From Zoogloeaceae bacterium G21618-S1 (GTDB taxonomy: Bacteria > Pseudomonadota > Gammaproteobacteria > Burkholderiales > Rhodocyclaceae): a DNA stretch of 64,000 bases. A program made the translations under genes and the position numbers. The stretch spans positions 206,820-270,819 of the forward strand of contig JAPWHF010000010.1 of assembly GCA_027214125.1 (NCBI GenBank), in the 5' to 3' direction. This document shows positions 46,257 through 54,914 of this stretch, piece after piece. The number at the start of each line of letters is the position of its first letter. The stretch's first letter is position 1. A model generated the notes under the pieces. The model had not been told where the DNA came from and did not search any database. It saw nothing but the letters and a program-made list of their open reading frames with translations.

Positions 46257-47786
46257 TCAATGGCCGAAGAGGCGCCACAGCTCAAGCGCAAGCAATGCAG
46301 CCAGCAGTGTGCCGATCACGCTCAAGGCCCGGCTCTGTCGGCGCTGCGCCTGCGCCAGGCGCGCCATGTCGCGCTTGGCCGCCTCGATGCGATCCGGCGT
46401 GCTGAGCGCATGATGGATCAGGCGGGGCAGTTGCGGCAGGGCGGTGGCCCAGAAGGGCGCTTCTTCCTTGATGTGGCGCGCCAGTGCGCCAAAGCCGACC
46501 TGTTTGCCCATCCAGCGTTCAAGGAAGGGCTTGGCCGTGGTCCATAGGTCCAGCTCGGGGTCGAGCTGGCGGCCGAGGCCTTCAATATTGAGCAGGGTTT
46601 TTTGCAGCAGCACCAGTTGCGGCTGCACTTCCATCTCGAAGCGGCGCGCGGTCTGGAACAGACGCAGCAGGGTTTTGCCGAAGGAGATGTCTTTCAGCGG
46701 CTTGTCGAAGATCGGCTCGCACACCGCGCGAATGGCCGATTCGAACTCATCGACCCGGGTGTGCGCCGGCACCCAGCCGGCGTCGATGTGGGCTTGCGCG
46801 ACGCGTTTGTAGTCGCGCTGGAAGAAGGCCAGGAAGTTTTGCGCCAGATAGTTTTTATCGACATCGGTGAGCGTGCCCATGATGCCGAAGTCGAGCGCGA
46901 TATAGCGCCCGTCGGCGTGCACGAAGATGTTGCCCGGATGCATGTCGGCATGGAAGAAGCCGTCGCGGAAGACCTGGGTGAAGAAGATCTCGACCCCCGC
47001 GCGCGACAGGGCCGACAGGTCGGTGCCCTGCGCCTGCAGCGCCTGGGTGCGCGAGATGGGCACGCCATGCATGCGTTCCATCACCATCACCGATTTACCG
47101 CAGTAGTCCCAATACACCTCGGGCACCACCAGCAGTGTCGAGTCGGTGAAATTGCGGCGCAGCTGCGAGCAGTTGGCCGCTTCGCGCATCAGATCAAGCT
47201 CGTCGCGCAGGTGTTTGGCGAATTCGGCCACCACTTCACGCGGCTTGAGTCGGCGGCCTTCGGGCCACAGACGGTCGAGCAAGGTGGCGCCTGCGTCGAG
47301 CAGGGCCATGTCGTGGGCGATGACGCGTTCGATGCCGGGGCGCAGCACCTTGATCGCCACCTCGGTGCCGTCCTGCAGGCGGGCAAAGTGCACCTGCGCC
47401 ACCGAGGCCGAGGCCACCGGCGTGCGTTCAAACTCGGCGAAAACGTCGTCGACCGGCCGGCCGTAGAGCTTTTCGATGACCGCGATGGCCTCTTCGCTGG
47501 GGAAGGGCGGTACGCGGTCCTGCAGTAGCGCCAGCTCTTCGGCGATGTCCAGCGGCAGCAGGTCGCGCCGGGTCGACAGCATCTGCCCAAACTTGACGAA
47601 GATCGGGCCGAGCGATTCGAGCGCCTTGCGCAAACGCACCGCACGCGGCTCGGAGAAGCGGCGCCAGAAAAAGACGATGCGCCACAGACGCACCAACTGA
47701 CCGCTGCGGTCGGCAGTGAGGACCATGCGATCAAGCCCGAAGCGCAGGCTGACGATGACGATTTTGGCGAGACGCAACAGACGCAC
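46257..47786 (-). CDS. ubiB: Ubiquinone biosynthesis protein UbiB (ABC1 kinase-like)
   Basis: This 509-residue atypical kinase/ATPase is needed for ubiquinone synthesis. It has the invariant KxGQ region ([19 protein letters not shown]), the alanine-rich ATP loop ([11 protein letters not shown]), [10 protein letters not shown], the catalytic [11 protein letters not shown] and ALDFGIMG, and two C-terminal membrane helices. The start is the GTG at 47786, giving MRLLRLAKI as in homologues; the longer frame upstream lacks similarity. The ribosome site is weak. Confidence 0.93.
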   Translation of the reverse strand: MRLLRLAKIVIVSLRFGLDRMVLTADRSGQLVRLWRIVFFWRRFSEPRAVRLRKALESLGPIFVKFGQMLSTRRDLLPLDIAEELALLQDRVPPFPSEEAIAVIEKLYGRPVDDVFAEFERTPVASASVAQVHFARLQDGTEVAIKVLRPGIERVIAHDMALLDAGATLLDRLWPEGRRLKPREVVAEFAKHLRDELDLMREAANCSQLRRNFTDSTLLVVPEVYWDYCGKSVMVMERMHGVPISRTQALQAQGTDLSALSRAGVEIFFTQVFRDGFFHADMHPGNIFVHADGRYIALDFGIMGTLTDVDKNYLAQNFLAFFQRDYKRVAQAHIDAGWVPAHTRVDEFESAIRAVCEPIFDKPLKDISFGKTLLRLFQTARRFEMEVQPQLVLLQKTLLNIEGLGRQLDPELDLWTTAKPFLERWMGKQVGFGALARHIKEEAPFWATALPQLPRLIHHALSTPDRIEAAKRDMARLAQAQRRQSRALSVIGTLLAALLALELWRLFGH

Positions 47787-47995
47787 GGGCGGGGGCCAAC
47801 AAAAGCAAAAGCGCAATTGTGCCCCAAACGCTCCTCCAGGGGCGCGCTGTGTCGGCGCTGCGGATGCTGAGATCGTGGCTTGATACAAAGTGTCGCCTTG
47901 CTCTGAGGGGCCTACATGCTTTAATCAGAAGAAGCCATCGTCATGACTGCGGCCGGCCTGTGCCTGCCCGATGACGCAGGAAGCGAGGTGCCACC

Positions 47996-48790
47996 ATGAG
48001 TCAACGCGCATTAACCATCGGCATCAACGACTACCCCGGCACCGACGGGGACCTGTCGGGCTGCATCAACGACGCCCAGGACTGGGCCGCCGTGCTCGGT
48101 GGCAAGGGCTATGCCGTCACCAGCCTGCTCGATGAGGCGGCGACGCGCGATGCCATGGTCGAGAAAATCGGCGATCTGATCACCAGCGCGGTCAAGGGCG
48201 ATTCGCTGATCATCACCTACTCCGGCCACGGCACCTGGGTGCCGGATCGATCAGGCGACGAGGCCGACGGACGCGACGAGGCGCTGTGTCCGCACGACAT
48301 CGGCGACGGCAAGATCCTGCTCGACGACGATCTGCGCAACCTGTTCGATCTGCGTCCGGTGGGTGTCCGGGTGGTGCTCATCTCCGACAGCTGCCACTCC
48401 GGCTCGGTCACCCGCGGCGACGAGGCCGACCTCGACCCGGGCCTGCCGCGCGCCCGCTTTCTGCCACCTGCGAGCTGGATGAGCCTCAGCGCGCTGGCCG
48501 CCACCCGCAGCCGACCGGTTGCGTTGATGGGCGGCATGACGCGTGCCGGCGGTGACTTGCTGCTGGCTGGCTGCCGCGACACCGAGTTCAGCTGGGACAC
48601 CCAGTTCCGCGGCCGTCCCAACGGCGCCTTCACCTACTACGCCATCAAGAGCCTCCACACCCTGCTGCCGGGGGCCAGCTACCAGCAGTGGTTCCGTGCC
48701 ATCAGTCACTACCTGCCCTCGACCCGCCTGCCGCAGACGCCGCAGATTTTCGGCTCGCGTACCGCCCGTCATTTCGAACTCTTCTCCTGA
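47996..48790 (+). CDS. Caspase-family (peptidase C14) metacaspase-like protease
   Basis: This 264-residue protein is a stand-alone p20-type caspase-fold protease: RALTIGINDYPGTDGDLSGCINDAQDW at the N terminus, the catalytic histidine in YSGHGTW (His78) and the catalytic cysteine in SDSCHSG (Cys133). Acidic loops (DEADGRDEAL; DEADLDPG) suit calcium or Arg/Lys substrate binding as in metacaspases. There is no signal peptide. GAGG precedes the ATG. The giant CHAT gene starts 25 bases downstream, so the two are probably one operon. The substrate may be that neighbour or a third protein; this is inference. Confidence 0.9.
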   Translation: MSQRALTIGINDYPGTDGDLSGCINDAQDWAAVLGGKGYAVTSLLDEAATRDAMVEKIGDLITSAVKGDSLIITYSGHGTWVPDRSGDEADGRDEALCPHDIGDGKILLDDDLRNLFDLRPVGVRVVLISDSCHSGSVTRGDEADLDPGLPRARFLPPASWMSLSALAATRSRPVALMGGMTRAGGDLLLAGCRDTEFSWDTQFRGRPNGAFTYYAIKSLHTLLPGASYQQWFRAISHYLPSTRLPQTPQIFGSRTARHFELFS

Positions 48791-48815
48791 CCGCGCCCCG
48801 CCAAGGACTCCGCTC

Positions 48816-51800
48816 ATGCCCATCGATTCGCGTTTCCGTTTCAGCGGCGCTGCCGCCACTGCCCGACAGCCCCGCACTGATCAGGTGAGTGTGACCTCGG
48901 CGCAGCGGATTGTGCCGGGGGTGGCGCGGGGTGGTGAGTCGACGACCGAGATTGACGCCGATGCCGTGCTGCGGGTCGAGCTCGAAAACGGCTTCGTGCT
49001 CTGGTCGCGCGCCGACGATCTGATGCACGAGCGCGGGCAGCGCAGCGTCGGGCGCGATGGCGATGCGCTGTGGCGACTCGATTTTGGTCCTCGGCCCGGC
49101 CACACGGCGGCCGGCACCTCGCGCGGCTGGCTCGGCCTCGGTGTACGTGTGCTCGAAGTCTTCGGTGTCGATCTCAAGAACATCGCTGCGGCCAAGCTCG
49201 GCAAGGCGCTCGAAGACCGCGCGCTGGGCGGTGCGCCGGGGCTGTATCGGGTGTCGCTCGACGGCGCCTCGCCCGATCTGCAAGCGGTCAGCGATAGCCT
49301 GCCCGGTGGAGCAACGCCGCAGCTGGTGTTCTTGCATGGCACAGCCTCAAGCACGACGGGCAGCTTCGGCGGCCTGTGGGAGAAGGACAACGCCGCCGGC
49401 GCCGCCCTGCGCACCCGGCTGGCCGAGCGCTACGGCGAGCGTGCCTACGCCCTGCAACACCGCACGCTGACTGAAAGCCCCATCGAAAACGCACTGGCGC
49501 TGGCGAAAGCGCTGCCGGCGGGCGCCGAGCTCCATCTGGTCAGCCATTCGCGCGGCGGCCTGGTTGGCGAATTGCTCTGCCTGGGTATGCGCGACGCCAA
49601 CACCGACCCGCTCGACGGCAAGCTGATCGACACCTTGTTTGCTGCCGACCGCACCGTGGCCGAGCAGATCGGCCTGTCGCCGCTCGATACCGCCGCGGCT
49701 AAGGCGCGCGACGCCGCTTACGACGGCGACCGCAAGGCGCTCAAGGCGCTGATCGCCGAGCTCGACGCCAAGCAGTTTCGCATCACCCGCTTTGTGCGCG
49801 TGGCCTGTCCGGCGCGTGGCACCACGCTGGCCGCTGGCCGGCTCGACCGCTGGCTGTCGGTGCTGGATTTCATCTCCGGCGGCGGCCTGTTTGGCGAGGC
49901 GGTCGACTTCCTGCTGGCCGTGGTCAAGGCGCGCACCGACCCGCGCAGCCTGCCGGGTGTGGAGGCGATGATGCCCGGCTCGGCACTTACCCGGCTGCTG
50001 CAATCGCCCGATCTGACCGTCACCGCTGACCTTTCGGTGATCGCCGGCGACATCGAGGGCGATTCCTTGTGGCAGCAGATCAAGCTGCTGGCCACCGACT
50101 GGTTCTACGGTGCCGATCACGATCTGGTGGTCAACACTGGCTCCATGCTCGGTGGCCTGCGTCGCCCTGATGGCGCGGCGCGCTACCTGCGCGATGCGGG
50201 CGGTGAGGTCAATCACTTCCGCTATTTCAATAACGAAAAAACCGTCAAGTGGCTGGGCCACGGCCTGACCCGGCCCGACGGCAACGACGGCGGCTTTCTG
50301 CCGATTGCCAGCGCCCCCCACGAAGCCCCGCGCTGGCGCGAGGCCGTGCGCCGCAGCCGCTCTGGTGGCGCGCCCCGGCCGCTGGCGGTGGTGCTGCCCG
50401 GTACCATGGGCAGCGTGCTGCAGCAGCGCGGCGAAACCGTCTGGCTCGACTACTGGCGGCTGCTGCGCGGCCAGCTCAAGCGCCTGCGCATGGGTCAGCC
50501 CGACGTTGAGCCGATCGACCTGGTCGGTGATTTCTACGGCCCGATGGTCGAGTTTTTGGCGCGCAGCCACCGGGTCGAAATTTTCCCCTACGACTGGCGG
50601 CAGTCCGTCACCGCCGCCGCGGCGCGCCTGGCCGAATCGCTCACGCAATGGCTGCCCGAACTCGAAGCCAGCGGTCAGCCGGTGCACCTCGTGGCGCACT
50701 CGATGGGCGGTCTGGTGGTACGCGCAATGATCGCCGACGGCGGCGCCGGCACGGCTGCGTGGCAGCGCATCACCGCCTTGCCCAACAGTCGTTTCGTCAT
50801 GCTGGGCACGCCCAACCTCGGCTCCCACGAGGCCGTGCGTTGGCTCACCTGCAACAACCCCACCCAGCAGAAGCTGGCGCTGCTCGATATCACCCAGACC
50901 ACCGCCGGCGTGACCGATATCGTGCGCGAATACGCCGGCCTGCTCGAACTGCTGCCCTTCGACCCGACCGGCCCCGACTTTGCCGATGCCACGCGCTGGA
51001 AAGCGCTCAAGGCCGAGTTGTCGGCGGTGTGGCCACTGGCCGACGCCGCCGCCCTGCGCGAAGCGCGCAAGACCTGGCAGTGCCTGCTCAGCGCGCCGCC
51101 CGACCCGCGCCACATGATTTACCTGGCCGGCTGCCAACCGGCCACGGTGGTCGATTACGCCGTTGAGCCACACAACGCGTGGGACCCGGCCAGCGACCGC
51201 AAGCTGGTGTTTGAAGCCACCTCAGAGGGCGATGGCACCGTCACTTGGGCGTCGGGTCGCCTGCCGGGTGTACCGACCTGGTATGTCGAAGACACTGCGC
51301 ATGATGCGCTGTGCACCCAGAAACGCGCCTTCCCCGGCTTGCTCGATTTGCTGATGACCGGCACCACTCAGCGTTTGCCGGCGACTCCGCCGCAGCGCAC
51401 GCGGGCGGGCGTGACCGAGCCGACACGCTTCCCGATGCCGATTACGCCCTTCACCGACGATTTCCCCGACGAAGCGGCGGTGCGCGCATTGGGGTTCGGG
51501 CCGGGGCGCCCGGTGGCCGAGACGCAAAGCGCCGCCGCGCCCACGCTGGCGGTCAGCATTCGCCACGGCGATCTGGCCTATGCGCGCTACCCGGTGCTGG
51601 TGGGTCACTACGCCGGCGACACCATCGTCAGCGCTGAAGCGGCCGTCAATCAGCGCCTGAATGGCGCCTTGTCGCAGCGACTCAACCTAGGCGTGTATCC
51701 GGCTGCCAATGGCACGCATGCGCTGTTCTTCAACGAAGTACCGACGCATAAGCCCTCGGGCGCGATCGTGGTCGGCCTCGGTCTGGTCGGCGAGTTGTCG

Positions 51801-54251
51801 CCGGGGCTGCTCGAAGCCGGCGTGCGCGGCGCGCTGCTCGACTTCGCCTTGCAGGTGGCACAGTGGCCGGACGATGTGCGCTTTGGCCCGGCCTCGGCGC
51901 CACGCTCGGCGGCGGTCAGTTGCCTGCTGGTCGGTTCGGGCGCTGGCGGCATGCCGGTGGGTGCCTCGGTCGACGCGATCCTGCGGGGTGCGGTCTCGGC
52001 CAGCGCTGCCTTGGTCGAACAAGGGCTGGAGAACCGCGTCGTGATCGACGCGGTGGAGATCATCGAGATCTTCGAAGACGTGGCCATCTCTGCCGCCGAG
52101 GGGCTGGAGAACTGCCTGCGCGATGGCGATCTGGCCGGCAAGCTGCGCTGGGGCAGCCGCGACATCCAGTCCGGCGAAGGCCGTCGGCGGCGTGTGCGCT
52201 GCGACGAGATGCCCGACTGGTGGCATCGGCTGGAGATTGTCGAAGAGCCGGGGCGCGAGGCGTTACGCTTCATCTTCGCCACCGACCGCGCTCGCGCTGA
52301 AGAAACGCTCATGGCCGGGCAACTGGAGCTGGCCGACGCCTTCATCGCCCAGGCCTCGGCTTCGCCGGCGGCCAACAGCGAAATCGCCAAGACCCTGTTT
52401 GAAATGCTGTTGCCCAACAGTCTCAAGGAAATGGCGCCACGCCAGTCCAACATGGTGGTGATGGTCGATGACCGCTCGGCGCGCTATCCGTGGGAGCTGC
52501 TCGAAAACCGCTGGAGCGCGGGCGACCGCCCACCGGCCGTGGCGGCCGGGCTGGTGCGCCAGCTCAAGGCCAGCCAGTTCCGGCATCAGCCGGCCCATGC
52601 GCCGCATGCCAAGGCGCTGGTGGTGGGCAATCCCGACCTCGACGCCTGGGCCGGGTTCGCCGATCTGCCCGGTGCGCGCCAGGAGGCCGAGACCGTGGTC
52701 GCCATGTTGCGCAGTGGCGGCTTCGAGGTGCGCGAGAGCGTCGACGAGCGGGCCGATTCGATCCTCGCCGGCCTGCATCGCGACGCCTGGCGCATTCTGC
52801 ATCTGGCCGGCCATGGCGTGCATGAAATGACGTCGGATCGCGGCCGGACGGTGTCGGGCATGGTGATTGGCCGGGATGCGGTACTCACGCCGGGGGATGT
52901 GGAGCAGATGCGCTGGGTGCCCGAGCTGGTGTTCATCAACTGCTGTCATCTGGGCAAGACCGCGCGCAGTGAGTCTGCCCGGTTTAATATCCTTGCCGCC
53001 AATCTGGCGGTGCAGTTCGTGAAGATGGGCGTGAAGGCCGTGGTGGCCGCTGGCTGGGCGGTAGACGACGCCGCCGCCAACGCTTTTGCCGCGAGTTTCT
53101 ACAAGCATCTGCTGGCGGGCCAGCCCTTCGGTGAGGCGGTGCGTGCCGCGCGCGAAGAAGCCTGGACCAGCTTCCCCGGTATCAACACCTGGGGCGCGTA
53201 CCAGTGCTACGGCGACCCGAGCTACCGCTTGCGCGGGCAGGCCGGGGTCAGCACGCCGCGCGCCCAGCGCCCGTTTTACGCGCCCTCCGAGTTGGTGGTG
53301 GCGCTGGAAAACCATGTGCAGTGGGTGCAGATGCAGGTGCAGCGCCATGGCGACGATGCCGAGGCGCTGGCCGGCATGCGCGACGGCATCGCCGCCATTC
53401 TCGGCCGGGTGCCGCAGAGCTTGTCCGAGCGCTGGCTGGCGCGGGCCGATGTGGCTGCCGCCATTGGTTTTGCCTGGGGCGAGACGGGTGCTTTTGCCGA
53501 GGCGGTCGATTGGCTGAATCGGGCGCTTGGCTACGATGTGGGCGATTGCCCGGTGCGCGCGGTGGAGCAGTGCGCCAACTTCAAGGTGCGTCTGGCGGGC
53601 CAGGCCTGGGCCGCGCTTCGGGCATCGTCGAGCGCCGACGAGGTGCGTCGGGCCGAACTGGTCACGCGTATCGAAGAGGCCATCTCCGAGCTGGACCTGA
53701 TCTGCCGGCGCGCCCCGACCGAAGAGCGCTACACCTTGCTCGGCAGCGCCTGCAAGCGTCTGGCCTGGCTGCACGCGGCCGAGGGGCCGCGGCTCGAAGC
53801 GCTGATCAACATGGGCAATTACTACCGGTTGGCGATGGAGGCAGCCGGCAAGGGGCGGTCGATCTACGGCTTTACCAACTGGGCGCTGGCAGAGGTGCTG
53901 GCGATCACGCTGGGCGGTGCGGCCGGCGCCAGCGCGGCGGTGCTGCTCGAAGAGTGCGAGGCGATGATCGAAGTGGCGCGCGCCAACAATGCGGCCAACC
54001 CCAATTTCTGGGACGCGGCCAGCGAGGCCGACTGCGCGCTGGTGCGCCTGATCGCCCGTGCGCCCAGCGCCCGGGCAGCGCGCCGCGGCGCCGACGAAGT
54101 CGTGGAGCTCTACCGTTGCGCACTGGCCCGCGGGGCCAGCCCACGACAGCGCGCCACCTTGCATGAACATCTCGATTTCCTGGTGGCGCTGTGTGAAGGC
54201 GCCCGCAAGCCGTTGCGCGATGCGGTGACCACCATCCGTGCCGGACTATGA
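48816..54251 (+). CDS. Multidomain protein: two alpha/beta-hydrolase domains, CHAT protease, helical-repeat C terminus
   Basis: This 1811-residue protein, starting at the ATG at 48816 (AAGGA eight bases before), is the largest gene in the window. A beta-rich N-terminal part (1-165) is followed by esterase domain 1 (about 165-500; Ser245 in SHSRGG, Asp434 or Asp436, His467), esterase domain 2 of LCAT/PGAP1-like type (about 515-870; Ser629 in HSMGG, Asp806, His829), an unassigned alpha/beta region (about 905-1105), a CHAT caspase-like domain (about 1218-1475; His1333 in LAGHG, Cys1376/1377 in NCCHLG) and a helical TPR-like region (about 1490-1811). No signal peptide or membrane helix is seen. 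It probably combines lipid or ester hydrolysis with proteolysis. Confidence 0.88.
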   Translation: MPIDSRFRFSGAAATARQPRTDQVSVTSAQRIVPGVARGGESTTEIDADAVLRVELENGFVLWSRADDLMHERGQRSVGRDGDALWRLDFGPRPGHTAAGTSRGWLGLGVRVLEVFGVDLKNIAAAKLGKALEDRALGGAPGLYRVSLDGASPDLQAVSDSLPGGATPQLVFLHGTASSTTGSFGGLWEKDNAAGAALRTRLAERYGERAYALQHRTLTESPIENALALAKALPAGAELHLVSHSRGGLVGELLCLGMRDANTDPLDGKLIDTLFAADRTVAEQIGLSPLDTAAAKARDAAYDGDRKALKALIAELDAKQFRITRFVRVACPARGTTLAAGRLDRWLSVLDFISGGGLFGEAVDFLLAVVKARTDPRSLPGVEAMMPGSALTRLLQSPDLTVTADLSVIAGDIEGDSLWQQIKLLATDWFYGADHDLVVNTGSMLGGLRRPDGAARYLRDAGGEVNHFRYFNNEKTVKWLGHGLTRPDGNDGGFLPIASAPHEAPRWREAVRRSRSGGAPRPLAVVLPGTMGSVLQQRGETVWLDYWRLLRGQLKRLRMGQPDVEPIDLVGDFYGPMVEFLARSHRVEIFPYDWRQSVTAAAARLAESLTQWLPELEASGQPVHLVAHSMGGLVVRAMIADGGAGTAAWQRITALPNSRFVMLGTPNLGSHEAVRWLTCNNPTQQKLALLDITQTTAGVTDIVREYAGLLELLPFDPTGPDFADATRWKALKAELSAVWPLADAAALREARKTWQCLLSAPPDPRHMIYLAGCQPATVVDYAVEPHNAWDPASDRKLVFEATSEGDGTVTWASGRLPGVPTWYVEDTAHDALCTQKRAFPGLLDLLMTGTTQRLPATPPQRTRAGVTEPTRFPMPITPFTDDFPDEAAVRALGFGPGRPVAETQSAAAPTLAVSIRHGDLAYARYPVLVGHYAGDTIVSAEAAVNQRLNGALSQRLNLGVYPAANGTHALFFNEVPTHKPSGAIVVGLGLVGELSPGLLEAGVRGALLDFALQVAQWPDDVRFGPASAPRSAAVSCLLVGSGAGGMPVGASVDAILRGAVSASAALVEQGLENRVVIDAVEIIEIFEDVAISAAEGLENCLRDGDLAGKLRWGSRDIQSGEGRRRRVRCDEMPDWWHRLEIVEEPGREALRFIFATDRARAEETLMAGQLELADAFIAQASASPAANSEIAKTLFEMLLPNSLKEMAPRQSNMVVMVDDRSARYPWELLENRWSAGDRPPAVAAGLVRQLKASQFRHQPAHAPHAKALVVGNPDLDAWAGFADLPGARQEAETVVAMLRSGGFEVRESVDERADSILAGLHRDAWRILHLAGHGVHEMTSDRGRTVSGMVIGRDAVLTPGDVEQMRWVPELVFINCCHLGKTARSESARFNILAANLAVQFVKMGVKAVVAAGWAVDDAAANAFAASFYKHLLAGQPFGEAVRAAREEAWTSFPGINTWGAYQCYGDPSYRLRGQAGVSTPRAQRPFYAPSELVVALENHVQWVQMQVQRHGDDAEALAGMRDGIAAILGRVPQSLSERWLARADVAAAIGFAWGETGAFAEAVDWLNRALGYDVGDCPVRAVEQCANFKVRLAGQAWAALRASSSADEVRRAELVTRIEEAISELDLICRRAPTEERYTLLGSACKRLAWLHAAEGPRLEALINMGNYYRLAMEAAGKGRSIYGFTNWALAEVLAITLGGAAGASAAVLLEECEAMIEVARANNAANPNFWDAASEADCALVRLIARAPSARAARRGADEVVELYRCALARGASPRQRATLHEHLDFLVALCEGARKPLRDAVTTIRAGL

Positions 54252-54264
54252 CTCGGAGATGACC

Positions 54265-54840
54265 ATGAAAACGACCGACCATAGCCAGACACTGATCGCA
54301 GATCTGCACATGGACTCACTCGCGCCGCGCGATCCTGTTTCGCCGAATTTTCGGTTCTATGAACTGACGCGCTCTGATCTGGCCGAGCGCCGTGGGATCG
54401 ACAATGGCTTCGAGACCGAGGCCCAGTTGCAGGCCGCGGTGCATCTGGCGCGACAGGTGTTGCAGCCGGTGCGCGACAAATTCGGCTCGTTTTCGCCGAA
54501 CAGCGTGTTTCGCTCGCAGGCGCTGGAGCGCGCGCTCAAACTGCGCCCGGCCAGCTGGATCAGTACCAGTCAGCACACCACCGGCTGTGCCTGCGATATC
54601 GAGGTCCCCGGTGTGGCCACGCTGGATCTGGCGCGCTGGGTGGTCAAGAACCTGACTGATTTCGATCAGGTGATTTGCGAGTGCTATGACCCGACCAAAG
54701 GCCCCAATTCCGGCTGGGTGCATGTGTCGCTCAAACCCCCCGGCCGGGGCGCCAATCGACGGGTGGAACTGAGCTATATCCGCGATGTGGAATCGGGGCG
54801 GATGATTTATGTGGAGGGGCTACGCGCCGCGGTGGCCTGA
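54265..54840 (+). CDS. M15A-type zinc peptidase (D-Ala-D-Ala carboxypeptidase-like)
   Basis: This 191-residue protein has the Peptidase_M15_3 pattern: the SxHxxGxAxD motif as SQHTTGCACD (His104, Asp111) and the final zinc histidine in WVHVSL (His153), preceded by FRSQALERAL. Such domains trim peptidoglycan stem peptides and are frequent in phage and toxin contexts. There is no signal peptide, so the protein would stay inside unless otherwise exported. The ATG at 54265 has CGGAG six bases upstream; ATG 54259 touches that site. It follows the CHAT gene by 13 bases and is probably in its operon. Confidence 0.8.
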   Translation: MKTTDHSQTLIADLHMDSLAPRDPVSPNFRFYELTRSDLAERRGIDNGFETEAQLQAAVHLARQVLQPVRDKFGSFSPNSVFRSQALERALKLRPASWISTSQHTTGCACDIEVPGVATLDLARWVVKNLTDFDQVICECYDPTKGPNSGWVHVSLKPPGRGANRRVELSYIRDVESGRMIYVEGLRAAVA

Positions 54841-54880
54841 TGCCAGCGGTCGGCCCACCGGAGGAAGGCCGCGCTTCTTG

Positions 54881-54886
54881 TATAAT
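54881..54886 (+). promoter_or_regulatory. Candidate -10 box for argS
   Basis: A perfect TATAAT lies 28 bases before the argS ATG, after a run ending CTTG. No clear -35 matches at 16-18 bases upstream. It suggests argS starts a new transcription unit after the CHAT/M15A cassette. Confidence 0.5.
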
Positions 54887-54914
54887 GCGCGGTTTTCCAG
54901 CCTGATTCGTGCCC

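Noticed and set aside
48543..48815. In-frame upstream extension of the CHAT protein
   Set aside because: It overlaps the metacaspase gene in another frame; the ATG at 48816 has a proper ribosome site.
49347..51173. A 608-codon minus-strand frame opposite the CHAT gene, and a similar one at 52263-54170
   Set aside because: Both are antisense shadows of the 1811-residue protein, with no ribosome site or family motif.
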